From: Verrucomicrobiota bacterium
GTDB lineage: Bacteria; Verrucomicrobiota; Verrucomicrobiia; Verrucomicrobiales; Akkermansiaceae
DNA: 64,000 nt
Assembly (NCBI GenBank): GCA_027619375.1
Contig: JAQCFL010000001.1
Location: forward strand, 1-64,000
Direction: 5' to 3'
Under the pieces are notes generated by a model that did no database searches, had not been told where the DNA came from, and saw only the letters and a list, made by a program, of their open reading frames with translations. Below are positions 36,246 through 45,338 of the stretch, piece after piece; position 1 is the stretch's first letter; every line of letters begins with the position of its first letter. A program made the translations under genes and the position numbers.

Positions 36246-36962
36246 CTATTTTTGGATCCAGACCAGCAGGACCGGGTTGAACACGCTGGCGTAGGCCCAT
36301 TCGCGTTCCGGCTTCACGAAGTGTCGCCAATTCCACTCGAGGAAGGCGCGAAGGACCCTCCTCGGGCCGGCTGCGCCTGTCGAGCTGAAATGTCCGTTCA
36401 CGGACAGGGGGCGGAGGGAGGAAAATGCGCCGCTTTCGACGAAGTCCCTGCGGAGTGAAGTCATCGTCGCCAAGCTAGATGCTCCGGGGCCGTGCAGTAT
36501 CGGGGCACTGTGCGTCAGGTCGAGAGGGCATAGGCGATTGCCAAAAACGGCAAGGATTCCGCCGCCCGGCTTGCAGACCCGGGCGAGTTCACCGATCCGG
36601 CGGGCACGGCTTCGGGAATCCTTCAGCAGCGGGCCGAGTTGGCCGGAGAAGACCAGATCGTAGGAGGCGTCGGACAAGGTCATGTCCTCGAGATTTTGCG
36701 GCAACACGGTCGGCGTCCCGGCAAGGTGAGACAGGTCGGTCCCTTCCTCCACGAGAAGGTCGCAGATCCAACCCTTGCCACGCAGATGGAGCGCCTCCTC
36801 TTCATTGTCCGGTTGGAGCTGGAGGCATCGGCGGACTGGTTCATGCTCCACGTCGGCCAGCAGGTCCTCGAGGAGGGGGAGGAGGAATCGCTCCAGCCAG
36901 CGGGAACCCTCACTTGCCATGGCGGGAGGGATCGTCGCCGGTCTGGCAGAGGGCTCCTTCAT
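36246..36962 (-). CDS. Methyltransferase-like protein with degenerate SAM motif I
   Basis: Shares C-terminal methyltransferase features (SYDLVFSGQL...ELARVCKPGGGILAVFGNRLCPLDLTHS) with its upstream neighbour; motif I replaced by RCLQLQPDNEEE. ATG at 36962 overlaps the neighbour's TAA. Confidence 0.6.
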   Translation of the reverse strand: MKEPSARPATIPPAMASEGSRWLERFLLPLLEDLLADVEHEPVRRCLQLQPDNEEEALHLRGKGWICDLLVEEGTDLSHLAGTPTVLPQNLEDMTLSDASYDLVFSGQLGPLLKDSRSRARRIGELARVCKPGGGILAVFGNRLCPLDLTHSAPILHGPGASSLATMTSLRRDFVESGAFSSLRPLSVNGHFSSTGAAGPRRVLRAFLEWNWRHFVKPEREWAYASVFNPVLLVWIQK

Positions 36963-37897
36963 TATCGGGACATGTGGATGTGGACGACGATCCACGGATT
37001 GAAGAAGGATCCATGGAGGACCTTGAGCGAGGAGGTCATGCTGAAGAGCGTTCTGACAGGCAGGCTGATCAGGCGCCCCTTGAGTGATCGTCCGCTGCGG
37101 AGGAATCCCCAGTAACCCTTCGACGGCAGAGCGTTGACGGAGTGGCAACCCGCCTTGAGAAACAACTTTCTGTAGTCTCCCGTGGAGAGCAGAAACGGGG
37201 CCATGGAAACATTGCATCTGGGAATGTGCTTCCCCTGTGTGCGGCCGTGGAAAATATCGAGTGGGAACAGGCGGTTGGGGCTGGCCATGAACAGTTGCCC
37301 GCCCGGCTTGGTGACTCGAACCATTTCGTTGGCCAGAAGCTGGCGTTCCTCCAGGTAGTGGTCGGTCACCTTGTAGGAATCGCCCTCCACGCCGATGTGG
37401 GGGAAGACGCAACCGCAGTAGATCAGGTCGAAGGTGTTGTCCGCAAAGGGCATGTGCAGGCCGTTGGCCAGGAGGAGCCGATTGGGATACTTGCGCAGGG
37501 TCCAGAGGCGGGTGCGGTTGCCGTTGTCGATCCCCATGGTGGAGAATCCCTCGTCGGTCAGCAGATCGATATCAATGCCGGTGCCACAGCCCAGGGAGAG
37601 GACCTGGAGCGGTTTGTTTCCCCGCGAGGTGTGCCTGAGAAATGTCGGCAGCCAATAGTTGTTGGTGGCGTCCCGGATGCACTCGTCCTCATAGAGCAGT
37701 TCCTCCTCCTGAATCTCGTCGGGAAAGCGGTCGCCGACGATCAGATCGGCGATTCGGTCCTCGAAGCCAAAGGATGCCTCGCAGTGAGGACACCGAATTT
37801 GGTCGCCTTCCACGAAGAGTTGCTCCTTCTGGCAACGCGGGCACAGGATCTCCACCGGGAACTGCAGAAAGTCCTGAAGGTTGGGTGCGTTCATCAT
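36962..37897 (-). CDS. Class I SAM-dependent methyltransferase with Trm112-like zinc ribbon
   Basis: N-terminal CPRCQKEQLFVEGDQIRCPHCEASFGFE zinc ribbon; motif I VLSLGCGTGIDIDLL; MVRVTKPGGQLFMASPNR. Confidence 0.85.
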   Translation of the reverse strand: MMNAPNLQDFLQFPVEILCPRCQKEQLFVEGDQIRCPHCEASFGFEDRIADLIVGDRFPDEIQEEELLYEDECIRDATNNYWLPTFLRHTSRGNKPLQVLSLGCGTGIDIDLLTDEGFSTMGIDNGNRTRLWTLRKYPNRLLLANGLHMPFADNTFDLIYCGCVFPHIGVEGDSYKVTDHYLEERQLLANEMVRVTKPGGQLFMASPNRLFPLDIFHGRTQGKHIPRCNVSMAPFLLSTGDYRKLFLKAGCHSVNALPSKGYWGFLRSGRSLKGRLISLPVRTLFSMTSSLKVLHGSFFNPWIVVHIHMSR

Positions 37898-38124
37898 TCG
37901 CCGGCATGAAGATCACTCCCGGGTTCGGGGAGCTGGAGCGATCAGCGGAGCGATTATCCCCATCCCGCCGCAAGGGGCAAGGCTTGCTGCAATTTTCAGT
38001 TTCCCGGGGTGCCGGAAAAGTCGGTGGAGAGATCAGGGGGCGGTGGGTTGTGAGCGGCCATTTCTCCGTCCGCTCTCGCCACAGAAGCGGCAAAGTGCGC
38101 TTTCCGGAATTGGTTGACAGGGAG

Positions 38125-38652
38125 TCAGGTCATCTGGACGGCCTCATCGTCGCGCCAGTCTTCGGCCACGGCGTCCCGTTCCGACAAGATCGGCGTCTTG
38201 ATGGGCCAGGGAATGGCAAAACGAGGATCGTTCCATCGGACGATCTTTTCTCCCGCAATGTGTCGGGGCCGGTTGACCGCGTAGATCAGGGTGGCGTTCC
38301 TGCTGGTGGTGAGAAAGCCGTGCGAAAAGCCCTCCGGAATGTACAGAGCCTGAGGATTCTCTCCGGATAGCTCGAAGGATTGCCACTCGCCGTAGGTCGC
38401 GGATCCCGGCCGAAGGTCCAGGATCACATCCCAGACCTCCCCCTGAAGGACACGGACGAGCTTGGCCTGTGGTTGCGGCGACTGGTGGTGCAGTCCGCGG
38501 AGAACCCCCTGCGTGGACTGAGAAACATTCCACTGGAGCCACTCGAGGCCATGGAGGGAAAACTCCCGGCAAAGCTCGGGATCGGCCAGCACCTCGTACC
38601 ACCCGCGGTCATCGGAAAACCGTTGGCGAGGAATCAGTTTGGGGTGGTCCAT
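38125..38652 (-). CDS. rfbC: dTDP-4-dehydrorhamnose 3,5-epimerase-like protein
   Basis: QWNVSQSTQGVLRGLHHQSPQPQAKLVRVLQGEVWDVILDLRPGSATYGEWQSFELSGENPQALYIPEGFSHGFLTTS; RmlC signatures. Start at internal ATG. Confidence 0.88.
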   Translation of the reverse strand: MDHPKLIPRQRFSDDRGWYEVLADPELCREFSLHGLEWLQWNVSQSTQGVLRGLHHQSPQPQAKLVRVLQGEVWDVILDLRPGSATYGEWQSFELSGENPQALYIPEGFSHGFLTTSRNATLIYAVNRPRHIAGEKIVRWNDPRFAIPWPIKTPILSERDAVAEDWRDDEAVQMT

Positions 38653-38717
38653 GCGGATGGGAGTGAGTGGAGCAGAGGGTTGTTGGGCGGGCCGGGGAGT
38701 GGGGATCGGGGACGGTG

Positions 38718-40472
38718 CTAGAGGCGTTTTCCCTTTGGGATGCGCAGCCATTCATCGACCTCGGGGAGGGCCAGGCAGTTGAGGACATCCTCGCGGCGGA
38801 GCCAGCCCTTGCGGGCCACGCGGACGCCGAAATGGAGGTTTTGGAGGTGGGAGGCGTGGTGGGCGTCGGGGTTGATGGCGCATTTGACGCCCTTGTCGCG
38901 GGCCCGGTGCCACCAGCGCCAGTCCATGTCCATGCGCTTGGAGGAACAATTGAGTTCGATGACCGTGCCGGTGGCGGCGGCGCAGTCGATGATCTTGTCG
39001 TGGTTGATGGCATAGGCTTCGCGGCGGAGGAGGAGGCGGCCGGTCATGTGGCCGAGCATGGTGACGTGGGGGTTCTCCATGGCGCGGATGACGCGTTTCG
39101 TCATCTCATTTTCGGAAAGGCTGAAGGAGGCGTGCACGGAGGCCACGCAGTAGTCGAGTTGGGCGAGGAGGTCGTCGGAAAAATCCAGCGTTCCGTCCTT
39201 CAGGATATCGACTTCTGATCCGGCGAAGATGCGGAAGCCGGGGTAGTCCTTGTTGAGGGTGCGGATGGATTGGATTTGCTGGAGCAGGCGTTCCTCGTCG
39301 AGGCCGCGGGCCTGGAAGGAGGATTTGGAGTGATCGGAGATGCCGAGGTAGTCGAGGCCGAGGTCGATGGCCGCTTCGACCATTTCTTCAAGCGTGGAGC
39401 GACCGTCTGATTCGGTGGTGTGGTTGTGGAAGGTGCCGCGCAGGTTTTCCTGTTCAATCAGTTTGGGCAGAAGGCCGGCCGAAGCGGCCGGGAGCTCGCC
39501 GCGGTCCTCGCGGAGTTCGGGTTCGATGTAGGTGAGGCCGAGTTCGCGGTAGATGTCCCCCTCGGTGGTGATGGTGGGGGTGGGATCCTCGCGTTTGGCA
39601 CCTTCCACCGGGGCCAGATGATATTCGTTGAGGGTGAGGTTCTGTTTCAGGGCGAGGCGGCGCAGGGCGACGTTGTGCTCCTTGCTGCCGGTGAAATAGA
39701 GGAGGGCGAAGGGGAACTCCGCATCGGAGACGGCGCGAAGGTCACACTGCAATCCCTTGGCGAGGCGCACCGAAGCCTTGGTGTCGCCCTGGGCGATGAT
39801 CTCCTCGAGGCCCTCGCGGCCGGTGAACCAGGAGATGACCGCGGCGGGGTCCCTGGTGGAGACGAGGAAGTCGAGGTCGTGGACGGTTTCCTTGGCGCGA
39901 CGGTAGGAGCCGGCCACGGCGACGCGGGTCACGGCGGGATGCTGCCGCAACTCGCCGAGGATCAGTTCTGCATCAAGGCCGGCCTGGGCGAGGACATAGC
40001 GGCCCGCAAAGCGTTGACGTTGGTCGATGGCGGTGAGAATTTTTGAGGCGGTCTTCTCTCCGAATCCGGCGAGGGTGGCAACCTGGCCGGACTCACAGGC
40101 CCGTTGGAGTGCGCCAAGGGAGGCGATGGCGAGTTTTTCGTAGAGGATTTTGATCTTCTTGGGTCCTAGGCCCGGAAGCTCGAAGAGTTCGAAGAGGGCG
40201 TCGGGAAACTCCGCCTTGAGATCCTTGTGAAACTGCAGGGATCCGGTGGTGGCAAGTTCGTGCAGTTTTTGCTGCAGGGCATCCCCGATGCCCTTGATGC
40301 CCTTCAGGTCGTCCTCGGCGGCCCGCCGGACGATGTCGCCCTCGAAGGAGCGGACGGTTTCGGCGCCATTGCGGTAGGCGCGAATCTTGAAGGGGTTCTC
40401 GCCCTTCAATTCAAGAAGGAGGGCAATGTCATCCAGAACGTCGGCGAGCTTGTCGCGGGTGATTTCGGCCAT
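38718..40472 (-). CDS. polX: PolX-type family X DNA polymerase / PHP phosphoesterase
   Basis: N-terminal HhH polX region (IALLLELKGENPFKIRAYRNGAETVRS...KGIKGIGDALQQKLHELATTG), PHP domain (LRGTFHNHTTESDGRSTLEEMVEAAIDLGLDYLGISDHS). Confidence 0.9.
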   Translation of the reverse strand: MAEITRDKLADVLDDIALLLELKGENPFKIRAYRNGAETVRSFEGDIVRRAAEDDLKGIKGIGDALQQKLHELATTGSLQFHKDLKAEFPDALFELFELPGLGPKKIKILYEKLAIASLGALQRACESGQVATLAGFGEKTASKILTAIDQRQRFAGRYVLAQAGLDAELILGELRQHPAVTRVAVAGSYRRAKETVHDLDFLVSTRDPAAVISWFTGREGLEEIIAQGDTKASVRLAKGLQCDLRAVSDAEFPFALLYFTGSKEHNVALRRLALKQNLTLNEYHLAPVEGAKREDPTPTITTEGDIYRELGLTYIEPELREDRGELPAASAGLLPKLIEQENLRGTFHNHTTESDGRSTLEEMVEAAIDLGLDYLGISDHSKSSFQARGLDEERLLQQIQSIRTLNKDYPGFRIFAGSEVDILKDGTLDFSDDLLAQLDYCVASVHASFSLSENEMTKRVIRAMENPHVTMLGHMTGRLLLRREAYAINHDKIIDCAAATGTVIELNCSSKRMDMDWRWWHRARDKGVKCAINPDAHHASHLQNLHFGVRVARKGWLRREDVLNCLALPEVDEWLRIPKGKRL

Positions 40473-40483
40473 GGGGGGATAAG

Positions 40484-41488
40484 TCACTTCAAAATGAGAT
40501 CGGAGACGACCATGCGGTGGTCGGATTCCGGGATGGACACGACGGTCGAGCGGACAGGCAGGAATTCCCGCGAGACGAAAATGTGGTCGAGGCGGAGGAT
40601 CGGCAGGCGGCGGTGATAGGTGTTTCCCCAGCCGGTTCCGGAGGCGTCGAAGGAATCGACGAAGCGATTGCCAAGCATGCGATAAACGGAATCGTTGGCG
40701 GGGGCGTTGAAGTCGCCGGCGATGATGGCCGGTCGGTTGACGGAGTCGGAGGAGTTTTTCAGGCGATCGAGGGAAACGCTCAATTCGATGCGGCGGAGGG
40801 CGCGATTCCGGCGGTGGGTGCGCCAGCAATCGCGGGACCAGAGACGCAGGTCGGTGGAGGCGGCCTGCAGATGGAGGTTGATGAGTTCCACCCGTCGGCC
40901 GTTGGGGAGGCGGGCGGTGACCTGTTGGCTACGAAAGACCTGGTTCTTGAATTGCCGTTCGATTTCTCCGCGGACGATGATGCCGCAACTCTTCTCGGCA
41001 TCATAGCGGTAATCGCCCTTTCCCTGGTAAAGGGAGTCATTGAGTTGGCGGAGCCGGTAGGGATGGGGGATCTCCTGGATGAAAATGATGTCGGGTTGGT
41101 ATTCCTCGATGTCGGCGGAGAAGCTTGCGGTGGAGGAGGACCAGTTGATGGAGGCGACGCGGATGACGACCCGGCCATCGTGGCGTTGGGGGGTGCCGGG
41201 CTCCGGGGAGGGGTGGCCGATGCGCCCGAGCGAACGGGTTTCGTCGGCCAGGGCGAGGATGGAGAGGGCCCACACGCCGCTGGTGAACAGGGCGAGGGGA
41301 GCGCGGAAGAAGAGGAAGGCACAGCTGGAGAGGAACAGTCCGAGGCCGCCCCAGATCCAGACCGGAAAGAGGGTGAAGGCCGCGAACATGTCGGGCTGGC
41401 GCGTGTAGAGCGCCATCGTTACGAGGTGAAAGCCTAGGGAGATCACCACCAGTGAGACGCCGAACGCCTTTCTCCGGGGACGGTACAT
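40484..41488 (-). CDS. Endonuclease/exonuclease/phosphatase family protein, membrane-anchored
   Basis: N-terminal TM segments, then IIFIQEIPHP, GDFNAPANDSVY, LDHIFVSRE, SDHRMVVSDL; EEP catalytic motifs. Confidence 0.82.
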   Translation of the reverse strand: MYRPRRKAFGVSLVVISLGFHLVTMALYTRQPDMFAAFTLFPVWIWGGLGLFLSSCAFLFFRAPLALFTSGVWALSILALADETRSLGRIGHPSPEPGTPQRHDGRVVIRVASINWSSSTASFSADIEEYQPDIIFIQEIPHPYRLRQLNDSLYQGKGDYRYDAEKSCGIIVRGEIERQFKNQVFRSQQVTARLPNGRRVELINLHLQAASTDLRLWSRDCWRTHRRNRALRRIELSVSLDRLKNSSDSVNRPAIIAGDFNAPANDSVYRMLGNRFVDSFDASGTGWGNTYHRRLPILRLDHIFVSREFLPVRSTVVSIPESDHRMVVSDLILK

Positions 41489-41496
41489 GTCGGTGG

Positions 41497-42957
41497 CTAG
41501 GACTTCAGTTTTCCTTCAAAGATCCGCACCGCTTCCTTGACGAGCGGATCGTCATGAAAGGCGTCGAGGGTCGGCGGGGCCGGCTCGGGGCTGGTGGGGG
41601 TCTCGATGGCGGGTGAGGAGGCAGCAGGTGGATCCGGGGTCGGTTCGTCCGGGCGGGACTCCGGGGCGTTTTTGATCAAGGCGCTCAGGGCGTCCTGGCC
41701 GCTCGACTTCTTGGGTTTCCGTCCGCCATTCGTGGGGGCCTCCTTTTTCGGTGGGGCGGTTGGTGCCGGTGCGGCCTGCGCGACAGCCGGGGCCTCTGCG
41801 GGGACGGGCTGGGATTCGGAAGAGGCGGGGGCACGTTCGAGAGCCTTGATGACGTCGCTGATGCGGAGTTCGTCGAGGCTCTGGATGGCGCGGATGAGGG
41901 CGATCTCGAAGTGCAGTTGCTTGTTGGATGCCCGGCGCATCTTTGCGTCGGCGTCGGCGAGTCGATCGAGCACGGCGAGGAGGCGGTCCTCGGTGACCTT
42001 GGCGGCTTTCTCGCGGATTTCGTTCCAGAGGGCTTCGGGAATGCCCTCGTTGGTGGCGTTGGGAGTGAGGCGGGCGATGAGAATGGCGCGGAGGAAGCCG
42101 GTCAGCTCGCCGAGGAGTTGGGAGAGGTCCTTGCCTTTTTCGAACTCGGTTTGCACCCGGGCGATGGCCTGGGAGGTGTCGCGATCAATGATGGCACCGG
42201 CGAGGCCGGCCACCGTTTCGCTGGAGGTGAAGCCGAAGACCTCCTGCACGTTCGTCTCGGTGATCTTGTTGCCACAGAAGGCGACCAGTTGGTCGAGCAT
42301 GGACTGGGCGTCGCGCATGCCGCCGTCGGCGCCCTTGGCAATGGCCCAGGCGGCGGGCCCGTCGAGGGTGATGCCCTCGAGGTCGGACATGTGCTGGAGG
42401 TGGGCGGCGATGATGTCGGTGGGGATGGGGCGCAGGTCAAAGCGCTGGCAGCGGGAAAGGATGGTGGGGAGGATCTTGTTGGGCTCGGTGGTCGCGAAGA
42501 TGAACTTCACGTGGGGCGGAGGTTCCTCGAGGGTCTTCAGCAGGGCGTTGAAGGCCGCGTTGGAGAGCATGTGGACCTCGTCGATGTAGTAGATCTTGAA
42601 GCGTCCGCGGGCCGGGGCGTAGTTGACGGTGTCGCGGAGTTCGCGGACCTGCTCGACGCCGTTGTTGGAGGCTCCGTCAATCTCGAGGACATCGAGGGAG
42701 CGGCCCTCGGCGATTTCGATGCAGAGGTCCTCGTCCGGATCGAAGTCGATCTTGGGGCCGTCGGAGCAGTTCAGGGCCTTGGCGAAGATCCGGGCGGTGG
42801 AGGTTTTGCCGGTGCCGCGGGGGCCGACAAAGAGGTAGGCGTGGGCGAGTCGCTCCTGGTCGATGGCGTTGCGGAGGGTCTGCACGACGTGATCCTGCCC
42901 CAGCACATCCGCAAACGATCGCGGACGGTATTTCCGTGCAAAAACCTGGTAACTCAT
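41497..42957 (-). CDS. dnaX: DNA polymerase III subunit gamma/tau
   Basis: MSYQVFARKYRPRSFADVLGQDHVVQTLRNAIDQERLAHAYLFVGPRGTGKTSTARIFAKALNC; classic DnaX. Confidence 0.93.
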   Translation of the reverse strand: MSYQVFARKYRPRSFADVLGQDHVVQTLRNAIDQERLAHAYLFVGPRGTGKTSTARIFAKALNCSDGPKIDFDPDEDLCIEIAEGRSLDVLEIDGASNNGVEQVRELRDTVNYAPARGRFKIYYIDEVHMLSNAAFNALLKTLEEPPPHVKFIFATTEPNKILPTILSRCQRFDLRPIPTDIIAAHLQHMSDLEGITLDGPAAWAIAKGADGGMRDAQSMLDQLVAFCGNKITETNVQEVFGFTSSETVAGLAGAIIDRDTSQAIARVQTEFEKGKDLSQLLGELTGFLRAILIARLTPNATNEGIPEALWNEIREKAAKVTEDRLLAVLDRLADADAKMRRASNKQLHFEIALIRAIQSLDELRISDVIKALERAPASSESQPVPAEAPAVAQAAPAPTAPPKKEAPTNGGRKPKKSSGQDALSALIKNAPESRPDEPTPDPPAASSPAIETPTSPEPAPPTLDAFHDDPLVKEAVRIFEGKLKS

Positions 42958-43109
42958 TTTCTGAAAGCGGGATGAAGGGGATCAAGGGTCTGCCCGCAGG
43001 GCCGCAGCCGTCTCTCCTGCCCCTAATGTAGGGAAGATCCGCCGTTTGTCAGCGATGAGTTTCGGGATTCTTGAGGGCGTGGAGGTGCGACCGGAGCTCT
43101 CGAATCAGC

Positions 43110-43454
43110 CTAGAACGCCCCCTTATAGACTCCGAGAACGGCGGCGAGGGTGCCGAGGCCGATGATGATGCCGATGACGGACCCACAGGGAAGGAGGCGG
43201 CGTTTGGCGACGGCCAACATGCCGCCCATGGCGAGGAAGATGACAATCTTGGCGATGACCCACCACGCGAAGCCGTATTGGAGTTTGGCAATCAGGCCGA
43301 ATCCGGAGACGAGGATGAGGAGAAGGGCGACGCCGTGGAGGATCGTGCCGAGCTTTTTGCCGCCGTTGGCTTCAGAGGCGGCAACCGCGCCGAGGGCGGC
43401 AAAGAGGCTCATGACGCCGACGAGGTGAATGACTTTGTAGAGGAATGGGTCCAT
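43110..43454 (-). CDS. Small hypothetical membrane protein
   Basis: 114 aa, four predicted hydrophobic segments (MDPFLYKVIHLVGVMSLFAALGAVAASEANGG...). Confidence 0.6.
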   Translation of the reverse strand: MDPFLYKVIHLVGVMSLFAALGAVAASEANGGKKLGTILHGVALLLILVSGFGLIAKLQYGFAWWVIAKIVIFLAMGGMLAVAKRRLLPCGSVIGIIIGLGTLAAVLGVYKGAF

Positions 43455-43469
43455 GGTGATTTGTTTGGT

Positions 43470-44279
43470 TCAGGTGGTGGAGAGATGGGGAATGGCGCTG
43501 AGAAGCTTTCTGGTGTAGTCGTGCTCCGGTTCATGGAAGACCCGCTCGGCGGGACCATATTCGACAATCTTTCCGGCGAGCATGACGGCGATGTTGTCGG
43601 CGAGGTAGCGGACCACGCTGAGGTCGTGGGAGATGAAGATCATGGTGAGATCCAGATCGGCGCGGAGCTTGAGGAGGAGGTTGAGAATTTGTGACTGGAT
43701 GGAAACGTCGAGGGCGGAAACCGGTTCGTCGGCGATGATGAGTTTCGGTTCGGGAGCGAGGGCCCGGGCGATGGCGATGCGCTGACGTTGTCCGCCGGAG
43801 AACTCGTGGGGATATTTGCGCATGAAGCGCGGGTCGAGGCCGACCAGTTCCATAAGTTCGGCGATGGCCGAAAGGAGTTCGGCGCGGTTCTTCTTGAGCT
43901 CTGGTTTGCGCTGGAAGAGCGCTTCGGCGAGGGTCGAGAAGACCGTCATGCGGGGGTTGAGGGAGGCGTAGGGATCCTGAAAGACCATCTGGAAGTCGAG
44001 GCGCCGTCTCCGCACCATGGCCCGGGGCATGAGGCAGAGGTCTTCGCCCTGCAGAATGATGGAGCCGCCGGTGGCCCGGACCAATTGCATGATGGTGCGG
44101 GAGAGGGTGGACTTTCCGCAGCCGGACTCGCCGACGAGACCGAGGATCTCGCCTTTCTCGATGGAGAGGGAGACGCCATCGACTGCCTTGACGACCTTTC
44201 CGGTCTTGCCAGCCAAGGCTCCGCCCCGAACGGGGAAGTGGGTGTAAACATCGCGGAGTTCCAAGAAGGGCACGGCCAT
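43470..44279 (-). CDS. ABC transporter ATP-binding protein, OppF/DppF-like
   Basis: Walker A GLVGESGCGKSTLSR; signature HEFSGGQRQRIAIARALAPEPKLIIADEPVSALDVSIQSQILNLL. Confidence 0.88.
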   Translation of the reverse strand: MAVPFLELRDVYTHFPVRGGALAGKTGKVVKAVDGVSLSIEKGEILGLVGESGCGKSTLSRTIMQLVRATGGSIILQGEDLCLMPRAMVRRRRLDFQMVFQDPYASLNPRMTVFSTLAEALFQRKPELKKNRAELLSAIAELMELVGLDPRFMRKYPHEFSGGQRQRIAIARALAPEPKLIIADEPVSALDVSIQSQILNLLLKLRADLDLTMIFISHDLSVVRYLADNIAVMLAGKIVEYGPAERVFHEPEHDYTRKLLSAIPHLSTT

Positions 44280-44372
44280 AGGAAAGCAGCATTTCGGATT
44301 TGGGAAATGCCAAAGTGCCGGAAAGAACGGGGTTGGCTTGAGGAACGTTCGATGCGGGGACCATCTGCCGTC

Positions 44373-44406
44373 AAAAAAGCCCGCCTCCCCGGAAGGGAAG
44401 GCGGGC
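44373..44406 (-). terminator. Rho-independent terminator downstream of the 44433 gene
   Basis: Minus strand: GCCCGCCTTCCC-TTCC-GGGGAGGCGGGC followed by TTTTTT. Confidence 0.85.
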
Positions 44407-44432
44407 GAAGATAAGACGGAAGTCCTGAGGGC

Positions 44433-45173
44433 TTAGAATGCCAAGCCGAAGCCGAGGACACCACCGTAGAGGTCTCCGTCGGTGTATTCGTAGGCGAGGT
44501 TCTTGTAGCGCTGACCTTCGACGCCGAGACGCACGTAGCTCTCGCAGTTGCCGAAGAGCACCGTGTTGTACTGGATGCCGAAGCCGGCTTCGAGGACGGG
44601 GGTGTCATCAGCGGCTTCGTTCTCGTCGTCATCACCGAAGAGGAAGGAGGCCCGGGCATTGACGTAGAAGTCGATGGCTTGAGTCAGCGGGTGGGTCAGC
44701 TCGATGCTGGCGGTCGGACCCCATCCGTCGTAGTTGACGTCGTAGCTGCCACCGTAAGTCTCTTGGAGGTCCAAATAGCGGACCCCTGCGGACCACTCAC
44801 CCTGCCAGGAGCCAAGGGCGAAACCGCTGAACACCTCGAGGTCGTAGGATTGGATCTCGGGACCTTGCTCGTCGTTGCTACCGGAATTGTTGGTTCCGTC
44901 AAAGTTGAAGAAGCGGAAGCGCACGCCGAGGCAGCCACCGTTGTCGTAGGCGATGCCGAGGCGATAGGCCCACTCGAAATCCTGATCTTCGTAGCCACTG
45001 CTGTCTTCGCTATCTGCCTTCAGATAGAGCGCGGCGGCTTCGAAGGTCCAAGCACAACTGCTGGACGGGGCTGGGCCGGAGGCAACCGGCGGGGCGATGT
45101 ATTCGCCACCGAGGGCGAATGAGGAGAGGCCGACGAGGGCCACCGACGAGCTCAAGAGCATTTTGGTCTTCAT
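44433..45173 (-). CDS. Putative outer-membrane beta-barrel protein
   Basis: Signal peptide (MKTKMLLSSSVALVGLSSFALG), alternating amphipathic strands, C-terminal GGVLGFGLAF. Confidence 0.6.
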   Translation of the reverse strand: MKTKMLLSSSVALVGLSSFALGGEYIAPPVASGPAPSSSCAWTFEAAALYLKADSEDSSGYEDQDFEWAYRLGIAYDNGGCLGVRFRFFNFDGTNNSGSNDEQGPEIQSYDLEVFSGFALGSWQGEWSAGVRYLDLQETYGGSYDVNYDGWGPTASIELTHPLTQAIDFYVNARASFLFGDDDENEAADDTPVLEAGFGIQYNTVLFGNCESYVRLGVEGQRYKNLAYEYTDGDLYGGVLGFGLAF

Positions 45174-45338
45174 AACGGGCGCAAAATGGCGGGCCCAAGG
45201 ACAATGTCACGCCTAAAAAACAGGGTTTTCTGAATTGTCTTCTCCTCTAAACTAGGGAAACTCCGGTGATCGGGTCCGGCTGGGAGGGCCCGATATTCCT
45301 CCTTTTCACCCGGGTGGGGGGCTCTAGAGTGCCCGCAT

